Shown in pieces: positions 35,253 through 48,293 of a stretch of 64,000 bases of DNA. The DNA comes from Tribonema minus (lineage: Eukaryota; Sar; Xanthophyceae; Tribonematales; Tribonemataceae). The position numbers were made by a program, and so were the translations under genes. Numbering within the stretch: the stretch's first letter is position 1; each line of letters starts with the position of its first letter. Under the pieces are notes generated by a model, which saw nothing but the letters and a program-made list of their open reading frames with translations, searched no databases and was not told the origin of the DNA. The stretch lies in contig JAFCMP010000544.1 in the NCBI GenBank assembly GCA_017506865.1, positions 372,001 through 436,000 on the forward strand, written 5' to 3'.

Positions 35253-35515
35253 CTTTGGCCCGGCGGAGGCAGCGCTTAAGGGAATTGCGGGTTGCTAGGA
35301 TTAGGGTTGCGCTTTCCACTGCTGCAGCACTGCAAAATTTAATGGGGTTGTCGCAGCGAGGGATGGCGTATCTGGCGGCGCCAACTCGTAGGGGCACTGT
35401 ATTAACTATTATAGTAGACTAACTTAGCGGGGGTTCTGAGGTGGGCGAAGTCCTCAGGCTCCTAAAAGCCTATCTGTAGTTGGCTTGGCGGTCAGTGGCT
35501 GTTCGATGGTTAGAT
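35253..35515 (+). repeat. Dispersed repeat, copy 1
   Basis: Shares GGCCCGGCGGAGGC, GGCGGCGCCAACTCGTAGG and TAGTTGGCTTGGCGGTCAGT with 52946-53165. Part of it reads as a protein-like fragment (GLSQRGMAYLAAPTRRG), broken by frameshifts here. Probably the 3' end of an unidentified transposon. Confidence 0.75.
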
Positions 35516-36075
35516 GACGCATGTTCTACACGGCGTCTGACACGGCACATGTGTACACGAGATGCATGTTTTGCGTTTTTCATTTTTTAGCATTTTTTTC
35601 TTGCAATGTTGTTACTGCTTGAGCTACTGATGATGCTTTTTGACCTAGGAATATTAACCGATTGTCCATCGACTACGCTTTTCAGCCGTAAACGATGGAT
35701 ACTAGATGTTGTGTGTATTGACCCATGTTAGAAAAAAATAGTGAGGCTTTCTCTTCATATTGAATAAATGGGTCTTTTTGAGCACCTAAACGTTGGTCAC
35801 GCACTAAGAATGTAAACGCTTGAGCTTACAATCAAGTAGAGAATCTGATTAAATAATTATTTACCCTGCTTATATTCGTACCAACTCCTAGTACTACTAG
35901 TAGGGTTTCCGCCCCTCACTCAGTCTGACAAGCGGAAGTAAATACAGTTACTGTAGTACTACTAGGCTATAGCCTATAAGTAAGTACTACAGTAACTGTA
36001 ACATAGTATAGGGTGGATCAATTGCATGCTGTCACAGTGAAGCAATTTAGGTACTTAGTCTTAGACTAGTAGTAC

Positions 36076-36300
36076 TAGGCAGCGGCGGCAGCAGCGGCGC
36101 CAGCGTCAAGGCCAGCAGAAGCGGCAGAGCTGCAGCCGCAGACGGTCCCACAGCAGGAGGCGGCGACTCTCAGCCTGCCAGACTGCACTTTGAGGGCTTC
36201 AACATTCAGTCTCAGGCTGATGCTACAACACAGCCTGGGCCAGCGTACGCATTCGCACTCCGCATGTGTACGCCATGTCCCTGCCAGTTGTCCAGAAGAA
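36076..36300 (+). other. GC-rich exon-like patch plus LINE-end fragment
   Basis: 36076-36225 is an isolated GC-rich stretch in AT-rich DNA, open in one plus-strand frame (Gly/Ser/Ala-rich, then LHFEGFNIQSQAD). 36229-36280 matches the LINE 3' region at 39913-39957 in the same orientation. Likely a decayed mosaic; no gene call. Confidence 0.4.
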
Positions 36301-36755
36301 ATCTCCTTGGATATTCAAAGAAATAACTGATGATCGGATGTCACAGACTGTCAGCGAGTGTCTACATCATGCTAGACCAACCTAAAGTATGGTACTGTTA
36401 CAGTAGACCGAGTACTCACGCTGTTACACTTCACATGACATTCAAGGCTTCAAGTTGGACTCTGATCCTGCGCAGACGGTCAAGCAAGACTTGACGTTCA
36501 GTGAGGTACTGTCATATCCATCGGTTCGGGAGACGCTCTTCACTGACTCCCTGCAGCAGCTGCATCTGATCATTCGCTTCAATAAGGCGTCGCAGCATCA
36601 TTTTCTTGCAGGTGCTGCTGCACCTGGACCAGCCTGAGGTCTGGCAGTAATTTTGTGATGTGTGGGCGAGTGAGTGAAGCAGATCAGCCTGTCAGTGAGG
36701 GTATCTGACGATCCACTTCAAAAAGGCTTTGCATACCGTTTTCTAGGGGGTAATA

Positions 36756-37222
36756 CAGCGACGGCTATGATATAAGAGCGGGTCCGTCCCGCCAACTCCA
36801 CCGCTCTTATACTGTGATCGCTCTTATATCGTCCTTGGCCTCAACTAGGGTTTAACTAAGCCCTAACCCTAGGCTAACCCTAGCCCTACAGTTAGGGTTT
36901 GAAGTATTTAGTAGGATTAGTGTGCCAACAGTTGAAGTTGGCTACGAATTAAGCCCGAAGCGACTGCACTGTGCGCTATACGCTGTGACTGATCGATATG
37001 CGCTTGAGCGTTGTTGAACGTTCATGAACATCACGCGATAGCCGCTGCTCAGGCATCGTTCGTGAGGCCGCTAGTGGTAGGTGGACACGATATAAGAGCG
37101 GCCTGCCACGAGCTGCACCAAACCGCTCTTATATCGACCAGATCCGTGTTCAGCCGTCAGACCGCTCTTATACCGTGACCGCTCTTATATCGAGCGCTCT
37201 TATGATATCGTAGCCGTCGCTG
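36756..37222. mobile_element. MITE, Tc1/mariner-like, 467 bp
   Basis: Ends are inverted copies starting CAGCGACGGCTA and ending TAGCCGTCGCTG, flanked on both sides by TA (36754-36755 and 37223-37224). Inside, ATATAAGAGCGG-type motifs recur about six times in both orientations. It encodes no protein and contains degenerate telomere-like units near 36842-36905. Confidence 0.85.
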
Positions 37223-37224
37223 TA

Positions 37225-39477
37225 CACCTGGTGCGACAGCTGCTGCCAGTGATCTTTGTGGCGCGGGGGCTATTTATAATAATATTTGCTTGATCAGGGT
37301 CAGTCTGGCAGTTGAGCCGTGACTCAGAGCATGATCACGCACGCTCGCCGCCTCCAATCGTTAGTGACAGGTAGTATTGCCGTAAATTACTGACCTGACT
37401 AAAAAAGCAACCTGAACTCCTTGAAGGCCTTCAAGTTGCACACAATTACTTGTAGTACTAGCACAGACATTCAAACATACTGTTAGCACGGTTCAGGTCC
37501 TGCATTTCCCCCCCACACATAGTCTAAGACAAAACGATCGTCACAGTCACAGCTCCTGAGACAAGGCCCCCATGGCTTAGAAAAACGTTAAATTTGGCTG
37601 GTCGAGCTCTTTGTTCCCAAGCTGCAGGTCAAAAGCTGCAAGATGATCACAATGTCAACCTCACAGATCGCCACCGCCAGCCGGCCAAGTGGCGAAGACA
37701 CTTGTTCACAAGACCCTGGCGGCACTCACTCTGTTGGCGCTGACTTCGGAAGCAATTGTCAGGTACTGCAGTACTTAGTCTAGTAGAACATACTATTAGA
37801 GTGAATGAGTACTCATGAGTGTCCGCTACAGTTACTGTTGTAGCAATCTCTGTAGGAGGAACGGTAGGGTAGGCAGGTCTAATACCGTGTGAGCATCATC
37901 TACTTGTCAATGAATAAAATTAACCACATACCTCTATGGTATTTATTGATACACATACTTCTATGGTAATTATATTTATACTTCCATGGTAATTATTTTG
38001 ATAATTGCATTGGTGCTTTTCCAAATTTGCAGAAGCATTCGCTTGGCAACTTGAAGTTGCACATACACTAGCGGTGGTACATAGGCATAATATAAGACTG
38101 GATGCTGTTTAATTTGGTAAGTACTACAGAGGGAATCTGAATCAGCTGCTGAATATCCCCGCGGCCGCCCCCCCTTTCCCATGCAACGCTCTCCTTCAGC
38201 TTTTGCGTACGCTGTCAGCCTGAGCCTAAGGCCTCTTTGCATCATCAAACAATCGAACTAGGCCCAGGGCGGACCCCACCCCGCCCCCGAAGCGCACACG
38301 GTGCGCTTCAGTCGATTTGCAGTTATTTATTGAATACTCTGTTAGACTATTAGTAAGTTTTATGTTGAAGTACTGGCTTCGGTCTAGTAGCCTAGGGGTA
38401 CTACAAGTAAGTCTCTAAATTTTGACAGTGCTGAGTAGCAGTGCCATGAGGATATGACATGATGTGCACATTTGTTGACCTGTGTAGTGATTCATGTTGT
38501 AAATCAGATGGAAGTAGTAAGGATTCAATTCCAAATAAGTCACCCTCAAGTTCAATGTTTTTGCTCCATCATGATAGTTACCACACTGAGCGTAACAGGC
38601 GACTGACCAATTTTGTTGCACAAAGTGGCACCCAGATAATTTGACTCAGAGCCCCTTGGGCCATTCAATTTAATTTTTAAAACTTCAATTTGCAAGGTCA
38701 TCATGTCACTGATGCTCACTGGTTGGGGAAGTAAACATCTTCAAAATCAAAAACGAAATTAAAGTATTCAATGATCATTAATGATTACAACTGCAAAGCG
38801 TTAATTCAAAAATATTAATAGATTATTACTACTTAGTACTACAAGTGCCACTTACTAGTACTACTACCAGTAGTATGTGTATTCTGACTCACTGTGATTG
38901 ATTGTCTGAGTGGCTGCTGCAGCAGTCATGGAGATGTTGAGCTGAGCCTTGTGGAGCCATCTTGTAAATTGTCAATTTTTGAAAGAAACTCACACCGTCA
39001 TGGTGATGCTGTGTTCCACGTTAACCGTACCAGATAATATCAGTATTGACAATCAAATTCAATGTTTCACTCTTACCTATAGTAGGCACAGTGACTGATA
39101 GGTTCATGTGACTCATCGGATGTGGTGTCCCTGGCTTTACCATAGTGACTGCTAAAAGGCTTGCGCCCACCCAGCAGGGTTACGTAGGCGGCCCAGGGCC
39201 CTAAGGGCTTCTGGGATGCCAAAAACCTCACTGTGGCTTGTCAATGACTCAGGGCCCACCTTGAAGCCAACTTGGAGCTACAAGCCTCAGGCCCTGGGGG
39301 GGGCAATGCCAGACTGAGTGCCAGTGGTTTCGGGCACCCCAGAAGGGGGCACCGGCAGCTACCAGCTGTGTGCGCCCAGGTGTTGTCGATACAAGACATT
39401 TCGGTACCGGTATGACGCTCGCCCAGGTGTTGTCAATTCAATGCATCAGATTCTCCATAAGGTGCTGCTGCTATGGC
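37225..39477. other. AT-rich spacer, no supported gene
   Basis: Rich in TAGTACTACTAG-type palindromes; nothing coding recognised. Confidence 0.6.
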
Positions 39478-39792
39478 AAACAACACCACAGGGCAAAGCA
39501 AAGCACTAACACTCACAGCACCACTCAGCCAAAGTGTGTGTGTTAAGAGGCTTGCTTCCCTGCTATGAAAGCACAGGTCGCAAGACTTGCAGTTGGCAGT
39601 TACACCTGACAGGGTGGGGGTATGGACCTGTTGGGGCTTCTACTCAGCCAACACTGTGTGCGAACACTTGGTGATACTACAGAATCACCACAGTAACACA
39701 ACACCACAGGGCAAAGCAAAGCACTAACACTCACAGCACCACTCAGCCAAAGTGTGTGTGTTAGGAGGCTTGCTTCCCTGCTATGAAAGCAC
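39478..39792 (+). repeat. Tandem repeat unit (about 220 bp), copy 1 and start of copy 2
   Basis: The unit starts CAACACCACAGGGCAAAGC and ends near AATCACCACAGTAACA. Copy 1 is 39478-39697. Copy 2 begins at 39698 and is split by the LINE, resuming at 42636. Confidence 0.85.
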
Positions 39793-42635
39793 GTATGGAC
39801 TTGTATTTATAAAGGCCCAAGGGAGGCCGGGTTGCCTATGCAATCGAAAAGCTTGCGTCAACGTAGCAGCCTAGTCTGCGCTGTGCCCTAGGAGCTTGGA
39901 TACCGGCGCCGCAACACAGCCCAGCATTCGCGCTCCACGTGTGTACGCCATGACGCGCTCCGCCAACTCCCGCGCCAGCGATATGCTCAGCTCAATGAGG
40001 ATCTGACGCTTAGCTAACCCGGCCTTGCGTAACACATCTGCCTTCCCCCCCCCTGAGCACAGTGCTGAGTGCATTGCCAACTCCTTAACAAAAAGGCTTG
40101 TCTGCTTGCCCAGCCGTCCGTACGACTCCTGCACGAATGGCACAAAAGCCTAAGATGACGTCAAGGTGCCGGTGTGGTGCTTGACCTTCGCGTCCTCCCC
40201 CACCCCAGCAGCATAGCCGTCCGTGTTCGAGGCATTTGTTTTGCCTGTCAGGTACGAGCTCGCTGTGGGCGCGCGCACACTTGTGTCTAGCACTATTCCC
40301 TTGTTACGGTATGCACTGCTAAAGTGCAGACACCCTGGGTCAATGACTGTGTCCGCCCGATACCCCGGTACCTTGAAGACGCTAGCGTCCTCATTGCGGA
40401 CAATAGAGACATGGTGCTGTCTCAAGATGCGCTGCAGGCACCGCTTTTGGGCAGTGTGTGTCGCGTTGTGCCCCCGTATGTGCTGGCTGGGGCAGCTGAT
40501 CGCATGCGTGGAGGTGGGGCTCACATCACTGCACCGCCATGGGCACACCTCGCCCTGTATGCCCCACCCGTCTATGAAGATCGCAATCAAAATCATCGTG
40601 GCTGCTGCCATACTGGACATGGGCGCCGCACCCGGGCGGTCATTGGCAGTGGGTGGCACGCTCATCCACACCATTGCCCCGGACGCACGCTGGCTGCGCA
40701 GCTGCGCCAGGACCCGTGCGCTAGACTGTTGGCGGCGGCGGCTGGTGTCGCGCGAGTCACCAATAGGTGCAGCCTGCGTCGGCTTGCCCACGGCACCAGC
40801 CGAGGCAGCCTCTAGGTCCTCAGGCTCCACCAGGCAATCCTCGTATTGACGTCGAAGAACATTTGAAAGGCCGGCTTGTAGTCCGTGCGTGAAGTGACCG
40901 CGCCGGCGGCGGGGCACTACCTTCCTGCAGATCTCGTCAGCATAGGCCTCCCAGTCGTCGTCGTCGTCCTCCTGCCCGCCGCTGCAGCTGCTTTCTTCCG
41001 CGCTAGTTTGTGTTTTAGCGGGCGTGGAAGGGGCAGCCGCGGCAGCGGCTTGAGGGCCAGGTACGGTCGCCGCCGCAGCGGCCGCCTCGGCGCCAGGCAC
41101 AATGCCGTGGGTGTGTGGGGCTGGCTCAGTGGTCACTGTCTCCGTGACGGCAGTTGCGGCGTAGATCGCTTGCACCGCAGTGGGGAGCGTCGACGCTGCG
41201 GCCGTCGTATCTGCTGCCCACCGTAGCAACGATGCTGGGAGCTGCTCGGCCACAGCTGTGCGTGATTTTTCGCCGCCATCAGCTGTCAGCGCTCGCGTAG
41301 AGCGTCGCACGGCCTCGATGATTGGCGGCAGTCCCTGGTCCTCGCGTATTGCGCATGAGTGCTGCGCGAACCAGGTGACTGCGCCGTGTTCGTCAGTGCC
41401 GAGCCTCAGGGCCCCTGCTGCCACAGTGGCATGAATTATTGCCGGCCTCAGTGTTGTGCATGCCTGGGCCGTGTATGCGGCTGGTGCCAGTAGCCCCAAA
41501 AGCGGCATGCCCAGACCGCCTCGTCGCTCCGGCAACCGTGACGCCCGCAGTGGCACTGCGATGTCCGTGAGTTCTGGCGGGCCCAAGCGCGGCAATACCA
41601 GCACGCTGCCACTGCTGGCTTCCTCATTGTCACCAGCAGTGCAGGCGGCCAGCAGGTGTGACTTCATGGCTGCCGCGGTAGAGCAGCCGTGCAGATGCAG
41701 CATGCGTTCGAGCGTCCATGCACAGAACCCGTCAAACGCGTGCAACCATGTCTCACTCAAAGCCGTGTCAACGACCCGAGCTAAGAAGCCCATGCGCTTC
41801 GTCAGTGACCTGCGTAGAATGAACTGTGCTGCCTGTAGGTGATGCCGCGCCATTCCAGCTAGCTGCCACGACAATCGCCATGTCCCTGCGTCGACAAGAT
41901 GCTTGCTCATGGCAGCGTGCACATAGGCTGGGTGCCCTACCGGTACCCCGACCGACGTAAAGCCCTGACTGGATTCTGGCATGGTGGTGTCCACAAACGG
42001 TATGTCAAGGGCGCGCAGGCGTGCTCTGGCCGCTTCATCAAACACTGTGCCGCGCATGGCGATGGCCAGCGACTTGTCTGGTCGAACGCGTAGGCCCCCT
42101 GCCGCCAGCCGGCGGATCACCTCTGCCACCCCAGCGGCCGCTGCATCGTCGAAGTAGGCAGCTTGCAGCACGTTGAGGTCATCCAGGAAAGCGCAGTGCG
42201 GGGCTGGCGGTTCCGCTGTGCTGTGGCCGTAGGCCGGCATACTGCCGGGCGTCGCATTCACTCCATCAGGGTAGAAGAGTAGGAAGGCCGCTGCCACTGC
42301 AAAGTACAGCGGCCCTAGAGGGTCCCCTTGCTGGCACCCTAGGTGGGAGCAGATAATGCGAGCTTCACCGTTCACCTCCACCCGCATCTCTGGGGCAGTG
42401 TCACCACAGTATACGGACTCAAAGTGCGGGAGCAGCTCCGGGCAGAAGAGCATAAGCCCCCGCACAATGGCGGCGCGATCCACACTGTTAAATGCGTTCT
42501 CACAGTCCAGTTGGATAGTGGTGCCATACAGCTCGTGCCACACGCGCGCGCGCGCTGCCACATGCTCGACGCCAGACCGGTATCCTACGCCAAACTGCGA
42601 CATGGAGGCCAGCAGCCCCGATACCTTGCCCTTGA
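39793..42635 (-). mobile_element. 5'-truncated non-LTR retrotransposon with restriction-like endonuclease
   Basis: A 2.84 kb insertion bounded by the 12 bp direct duplication CTATGAAAGCAC (39781-39792 and 42636-42647), which interrupts a tandem repeat unit. The 3' end in element orientation is AT-rich (TTTATAAATACAAGT) with no poly(A). The left part of the reverse transcriptase is missing, as expected from incomplete target-primed reverse transcription. Confidence 0.92.
39871..42603 (-). CDS. LINE polyprotein: reverse transcriptase and PD-(D/E)XK endonuclease
   Basis: Starts inside the palm domain: motif A LDCENAFNSV, motif B GCQQGDPLGPLYFA, motif C AFLDDLNVL, then thumb-like sequence. Further on is a Cys/His cluster (CPWRC ... 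HAISCPSQH) and a restriction-like endonuclease core (GYRADTVIDPG ... GIVLDTSV), the arrangement seen in R2, CRE and NeSL-type LINEs. A TAG at 40150-40152 interrupts the frame; the same frame continues as AFVPFVQESYGRLGKQ to TAG at 39871. The element is truncated and is probably immobile. Confidence 0.88.
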
Positions 42636-42768
42636 CTATGAAAGCACAGGTCGCAAGACTTGCAGTTGGCAGTTACACCTGACAGCGTGGGGGTATGGAC
42701 CTGTTGGGGCTTCTACTCAGCCAACACTGTGTGCGAACACTTGGTGATACTACAGAATCACCACAGTC
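42636..42768 (+). repeat. Second half of tandem repeat unit copy 2
   Basis: Matches 39569-39690 almost exactly (GGTCGCAAGACTTGCAGTT and onward) and begins with the right target duplication of the LINE. Confidence 0.9.
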
Positions 42769-44301
42769 ACCCCCCCTAGGGCTATGCATAGCCCGATAAT
42801 GGGGAAGCAACCATGACTTCCAGCTGCTGCAAGGACACTGCAACAATGACCGCTCATAACGCTATAGCAAAGCTGCCTCTCACTGATGATGCAAAGCACC
42901 AAACAGCATGCCAATATGCGCTACGCACGACTTTGCACTAACCCTTACAAGGCTACATCTATACGCTGCTGCCCACATGTAGCAGCTACAACTAGAGCAA
43001 CTGGCATGAGCCCCACGCCACTATGTCCCGCGCCTCTTCACTGCCATGACACCGTACTACGACTCCGCTATGCCCTTACGTGAGCCCAGACTACTATCTC
43101 CAGCTGCTTCACGCCAATACGCCGCCAGAGTTGCGCTTGATCAGAGCGCGGTCCTTGCGCCGAAAGTTGTGGATATGGCAGGTGGTGGGCCCCGCATTGG
43201 AAAGCGGATAGCCGGTAGGTGCCAAAGTAGGTGAAGAAGGTGTTGAACGATGGGCTGTGTAGGCTACCAGAGCCCAGCCACTGCTGTTGTATGGCAGTTG
43301 CATACGTCGGCGCTCGCAGCCGGAAGCGTCAACGCCGCTGGGGGCGCTTGTGCTGTTGATGATGGGCGCTATTGAAGACGCCGAAGGTACGAGCATTGCC
43401 AAGTCGATGCCGCACGTTGCGAGCGCGTGGTGCGCGTCGCAGGAGACGCCAGCGCAAACGCTGCTCCGGCACGGGCCGCTAAGCATGCGTTGCGCGCGTG
43501 GGAGGTTGCCAGCGCGGGTGCCGCCAGGCCACGGGCCGAGGCGCGCACGCTGCGCACAGTTGGAGGTGCCGACATACTAGTAGGCGCTGCCGCGACGGGC
43601 GTCGCGACGCGCGAGCAGTGGACCGAAGGATGCGCCGCCTAAGGCCGCGGCGCGCGCGCTACGCGCAGAGAATGATGCGGGCGCCGGCGCCGCCATAGAA
43701 CAGTCCATGACGCGCGCGCTGTGCGCAGAAGTTGCTGATGTAGTTGGAGTTGGAGCGCTTGAAGTGGGAGCGCTTGAAGTTGTAGGCGCCGCCGCGGCCG
43801 TAGCCGGAGGCGCACTAGGTGGGGACGCCATCGCCGGCGCGTGCGCCGCGTCCGCTGCGGCTGACGCCACCAAAGGCGTTGTTGCCGCTGCAGAAGCAGG
43901 CGAAGTAGTGGGCGCGTCGAGCGCCGAAAACGGATGCGCCTTATGCGCCATCGCGTCCGCTGCTGGCGAAGCTGTTGAGCCAGCCCCCACCCCCCCTTGG
44001 TTTGGCGTGCCCCCCGCGCCGGCGCTATGCGCGAACTTGAAGTTGACGCGCCGCGCCGGCATGCCGCGCGCAGGCGCGGCCGGCTCGCGCAGCATTAAAG
44101 CCGCAGCAGAGTAGGGGGTGGTCGGCGGGAAGCCCGCCGTCTTGGGGTCTTTGTCTCGCGCGGCACGGCGAAGCCGCAGATGCTGCGCCGGCGCCGGGGG
44201 CGGCGCCGGTACGAAGGGTGGAGCAAGCTCGCTGCCTGCATCCGGAGGAAGAGAAAGAGCGGGCTGCTGCTGCGATGCAGCTGCAGCGATGAGCAGCAGC
44301 A

Positions 44302-45484
<1,183 letters not shown>

Positions 45485-46650
45485 GACTGTGGTCCGGGGC
45501 GGCGCGTCACTACCGCCCCCATTAACATTAGGACCCCCAAGTGCTGCCCCTACGCCGAGGGTTGGCGCAGGGCCGCACCCCTATTCTGGAACACACTCCT
45601 CGCCGTGCGCTTCACCGCCCGCAGCTGCGCCAGATGCTGTTGCGCTTGGCGCCTCGCTGTTGTGGGTGTAATCGCTGTAGTAGTCGGCGTCGATGTTGCT
45701 GTTGAAGTCGTCGCTGCCGTGGTTGCTGCCGCCATCTGAGTCGTAGACGCTGTCGCTGTCGGCGGTGCGTGGTGCTGACCAATGCGCGTACGCCTTGAGG
45801 TCTGGGGGGTATATGTCCCTGTCGTCCTCGCGCGCGACTGCTGTGTATATGGCAAGATCGGCTTGCGTGCGCAGGACCTCCAAAGGTCGTGCGTGGTGTG
45901 CGACTGCGGATCGTCGGCAATGTGTGTCCAGGCTGCCGCCGTGGCGGAGTACTGCTGACGGCAGACCTCGAGGAGCGCGCTCAGCACGAAGTTGTCCTGC
46001 CTGGAGTCGGCGCTGATGACCTCAGCGGCTGCGGTGCTGAACACGACGTGCACAAAGTGCTTCAGCGGAAAGCCTGTCGCCACTACCCAGCGAACAAGAT
46101 CAGCGGCGAGCTCTGCGGGCCGCTTGAGTTCTAAGAACTGCGAGATCCGCGCAAAGAGCCACTCCAGCCTCGCCGTATCGCTCAGCACTAAGCGTTCGCC
46201 TTCGCTAACCCACTCCGCCGCTTGCGCCAAAAGTGAGCTCACGAGGTAGTTGTCTCCGCCGTCGTTGACGACACGGTTGACCACCGCAAACACTGTGGTG
46301 CTGAACCAGAGAGCGCCAAAGTCGTCAGAGCTGATGAGCGCGGGCCACATGGGGCCATCGCGCGGCTTCTGACGTTTGTGGTTGGCTTTCTCGGTGATGA
46401 GGCTGGGTAACATGCGTCGCAGGTTGACGAGCGGGGCTAGGGAGGAGCCGGTGATACACGTGTGAGGCAGGTCGTCGGCGCGTAGCATGATGGCCATGCG
46501 CGTGATGGCGCGCCCCTGAGCGTCAAACCACGCCTCCGTGGGCAAGCCCACAGGCTGCCCTGGCCACATCGCTGCTGGCGCCGGCGCCGCCGCTGGGGCG
46601 CCGCGCCTGCCGCCACTGGCACTGCCGCTGCGCTCACTGCTGCTCGGGGC

Positions 46651-46672
46651 GCCGCCGCCGCCGCCGCCGCCT

Positions 46673-46705
<33 letters not shown>
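46651..46705 (+). repeat. GCC triplet run
   Basis: About 18 GCC units with one TCC interruption, coding a Gly run in the minus-strand frame. Confidence 0.95.
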
Positions 46706-46706
<1 letters not shown>

Positions 46707-47094
46707 CACGGTCACGACGGCGGCTCGGCGCGCTGCTGCGGACGCTCTCGCTACCGTCGCCGCCGCGGCTGGCCGCGCTGAACGCGAGCTCCGACTTGAC
46801 GTACTCAGACGCGCGCTGCTCGGCGTGCATGGCTGCGCGCTTGGCGGTCAGCTCGCGCTTCTGCGCCTCCAACTGCGTCTGGCGCAACAACAGCTCGTTC
46901 GCGCGGGCGCTGCGCTCCACCTCCTCGCGCTCCATGCGCAGGATCTCCCGCTCGCGTTGCAGCGCTGCCTCCGTCGCTGCGACCTTGGTGTCGTGCTCGG
47001 CCCTCTCCGCCGCCAGCTATGGCACAGTCGTGACCTCTTCAAATGGACTTTGCCTTAGTTGTGGTGGTTCTATTAGGTAGGTGAAGTCACGCTG

Positions 47095-48285
47095 CTGTTA
47101 AGAAAATAGATAATATAGTGAACTATATTCAGACTTCAAAAAGTATCATTTATAAATTGAGATATCCCATGTTGAACTTGACCGTTGAATTTTGAACTCA
47201 AAATTTCCTAACTTTTGCTCCAAATTACGGAAGTTCAACACGAGTTTGGAAATCAGGTTGGAAAGTACCTACTAGGTGTTTTGTCCTCATCACGGAAATC
47301 AATCCTGGCCAATTTCAACATCAGTGCCTTCTGAATCATCCCATGATAACCTCAACATTACGATAATATAAAAAACTTGAAGTTAGTTATTTGAAAGGCA
47401 GAAGTGAAAGCTGGCAGCCTGACTGGGTGAACAGAGTGACGGTCCACGCCAGAGTTTTTAATGCTGGGTCTACGACTTCAAACTGGTTGAAAATATACAA
47501 TTATCCATGTTCTGTTCTTCGCAATCCAACTTGAAGCTACTTCAATGTTTATTGAGTGATTGAGTGCGTCCTGGACTTTGATGCGAAGGATCTGCTCACT
47601 ACTGTAATTTTGTTAACAGTAACTGTTACAGTAGTAGCCTACTTATCTCACTCACTCAGAGGCTCTCACACTCAGTCATTGACAGGCTGTTTGTTCAGGA
47701 TAATTATCATCCACAAGCCGACATCTGATTTGTATGTGATTATGAAAGTTACTGTGTTCAAGCACACTGCTCTGAGACTCAATGCTTCATGTTGTTGACC
47801 TCAGGCTCAGGCTGATGTTCAAGCAGCATTATGCCATCATCCAGTGTGTCTGTGACATTCATTGGAATTTCTGCATTCTAATTCTGTCATGATGAATGCG
47901 TGCTTGGTGTTATTATTTCTATCATGGGCTATCATCCCTCAGTTCAGCAAGTTGCTTCGCCAATCAGACTGAGTGTTAACTATAAAGACCGGCATGCTAT
48001 CGGTGATCACCATCATGATGCAGGCATCGTGATGATCATGACAGTGTTGGATTATGCTTGACAAATCAGATGTCTCCCCCATGGGCCCATGTACTGCCAG
48101 TTGACGATGCGTGATTTTATTCAAAGTTAGTACAGACTGTACTACTAGGAATTAAGTAACTTGACTAGTAAATTAAATTCAATATTTTCTAATGGCATTG
48201 TCATCTATGAAAAATTTTGACTCATGGTGGTGCCAATTGCTTAGTGGTCCCCGGACTTCTGAATCACGCTGTCAAGCAGGTGTCA
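47095..48285. other. AT-rich spacer, no supported gene
   Basis: No coding signal; contains several ACTTGAAGTT-type motifs and the left flank of the hAT insertion. Confidence 0.6.
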
Positions 48286-48293
48286 CACAGCGG

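Noticed and set aside
41180-42747. Plus-strand frames opposite the LINE
   Set aside because: They are antisense to clear reverse transcriptase motifs.
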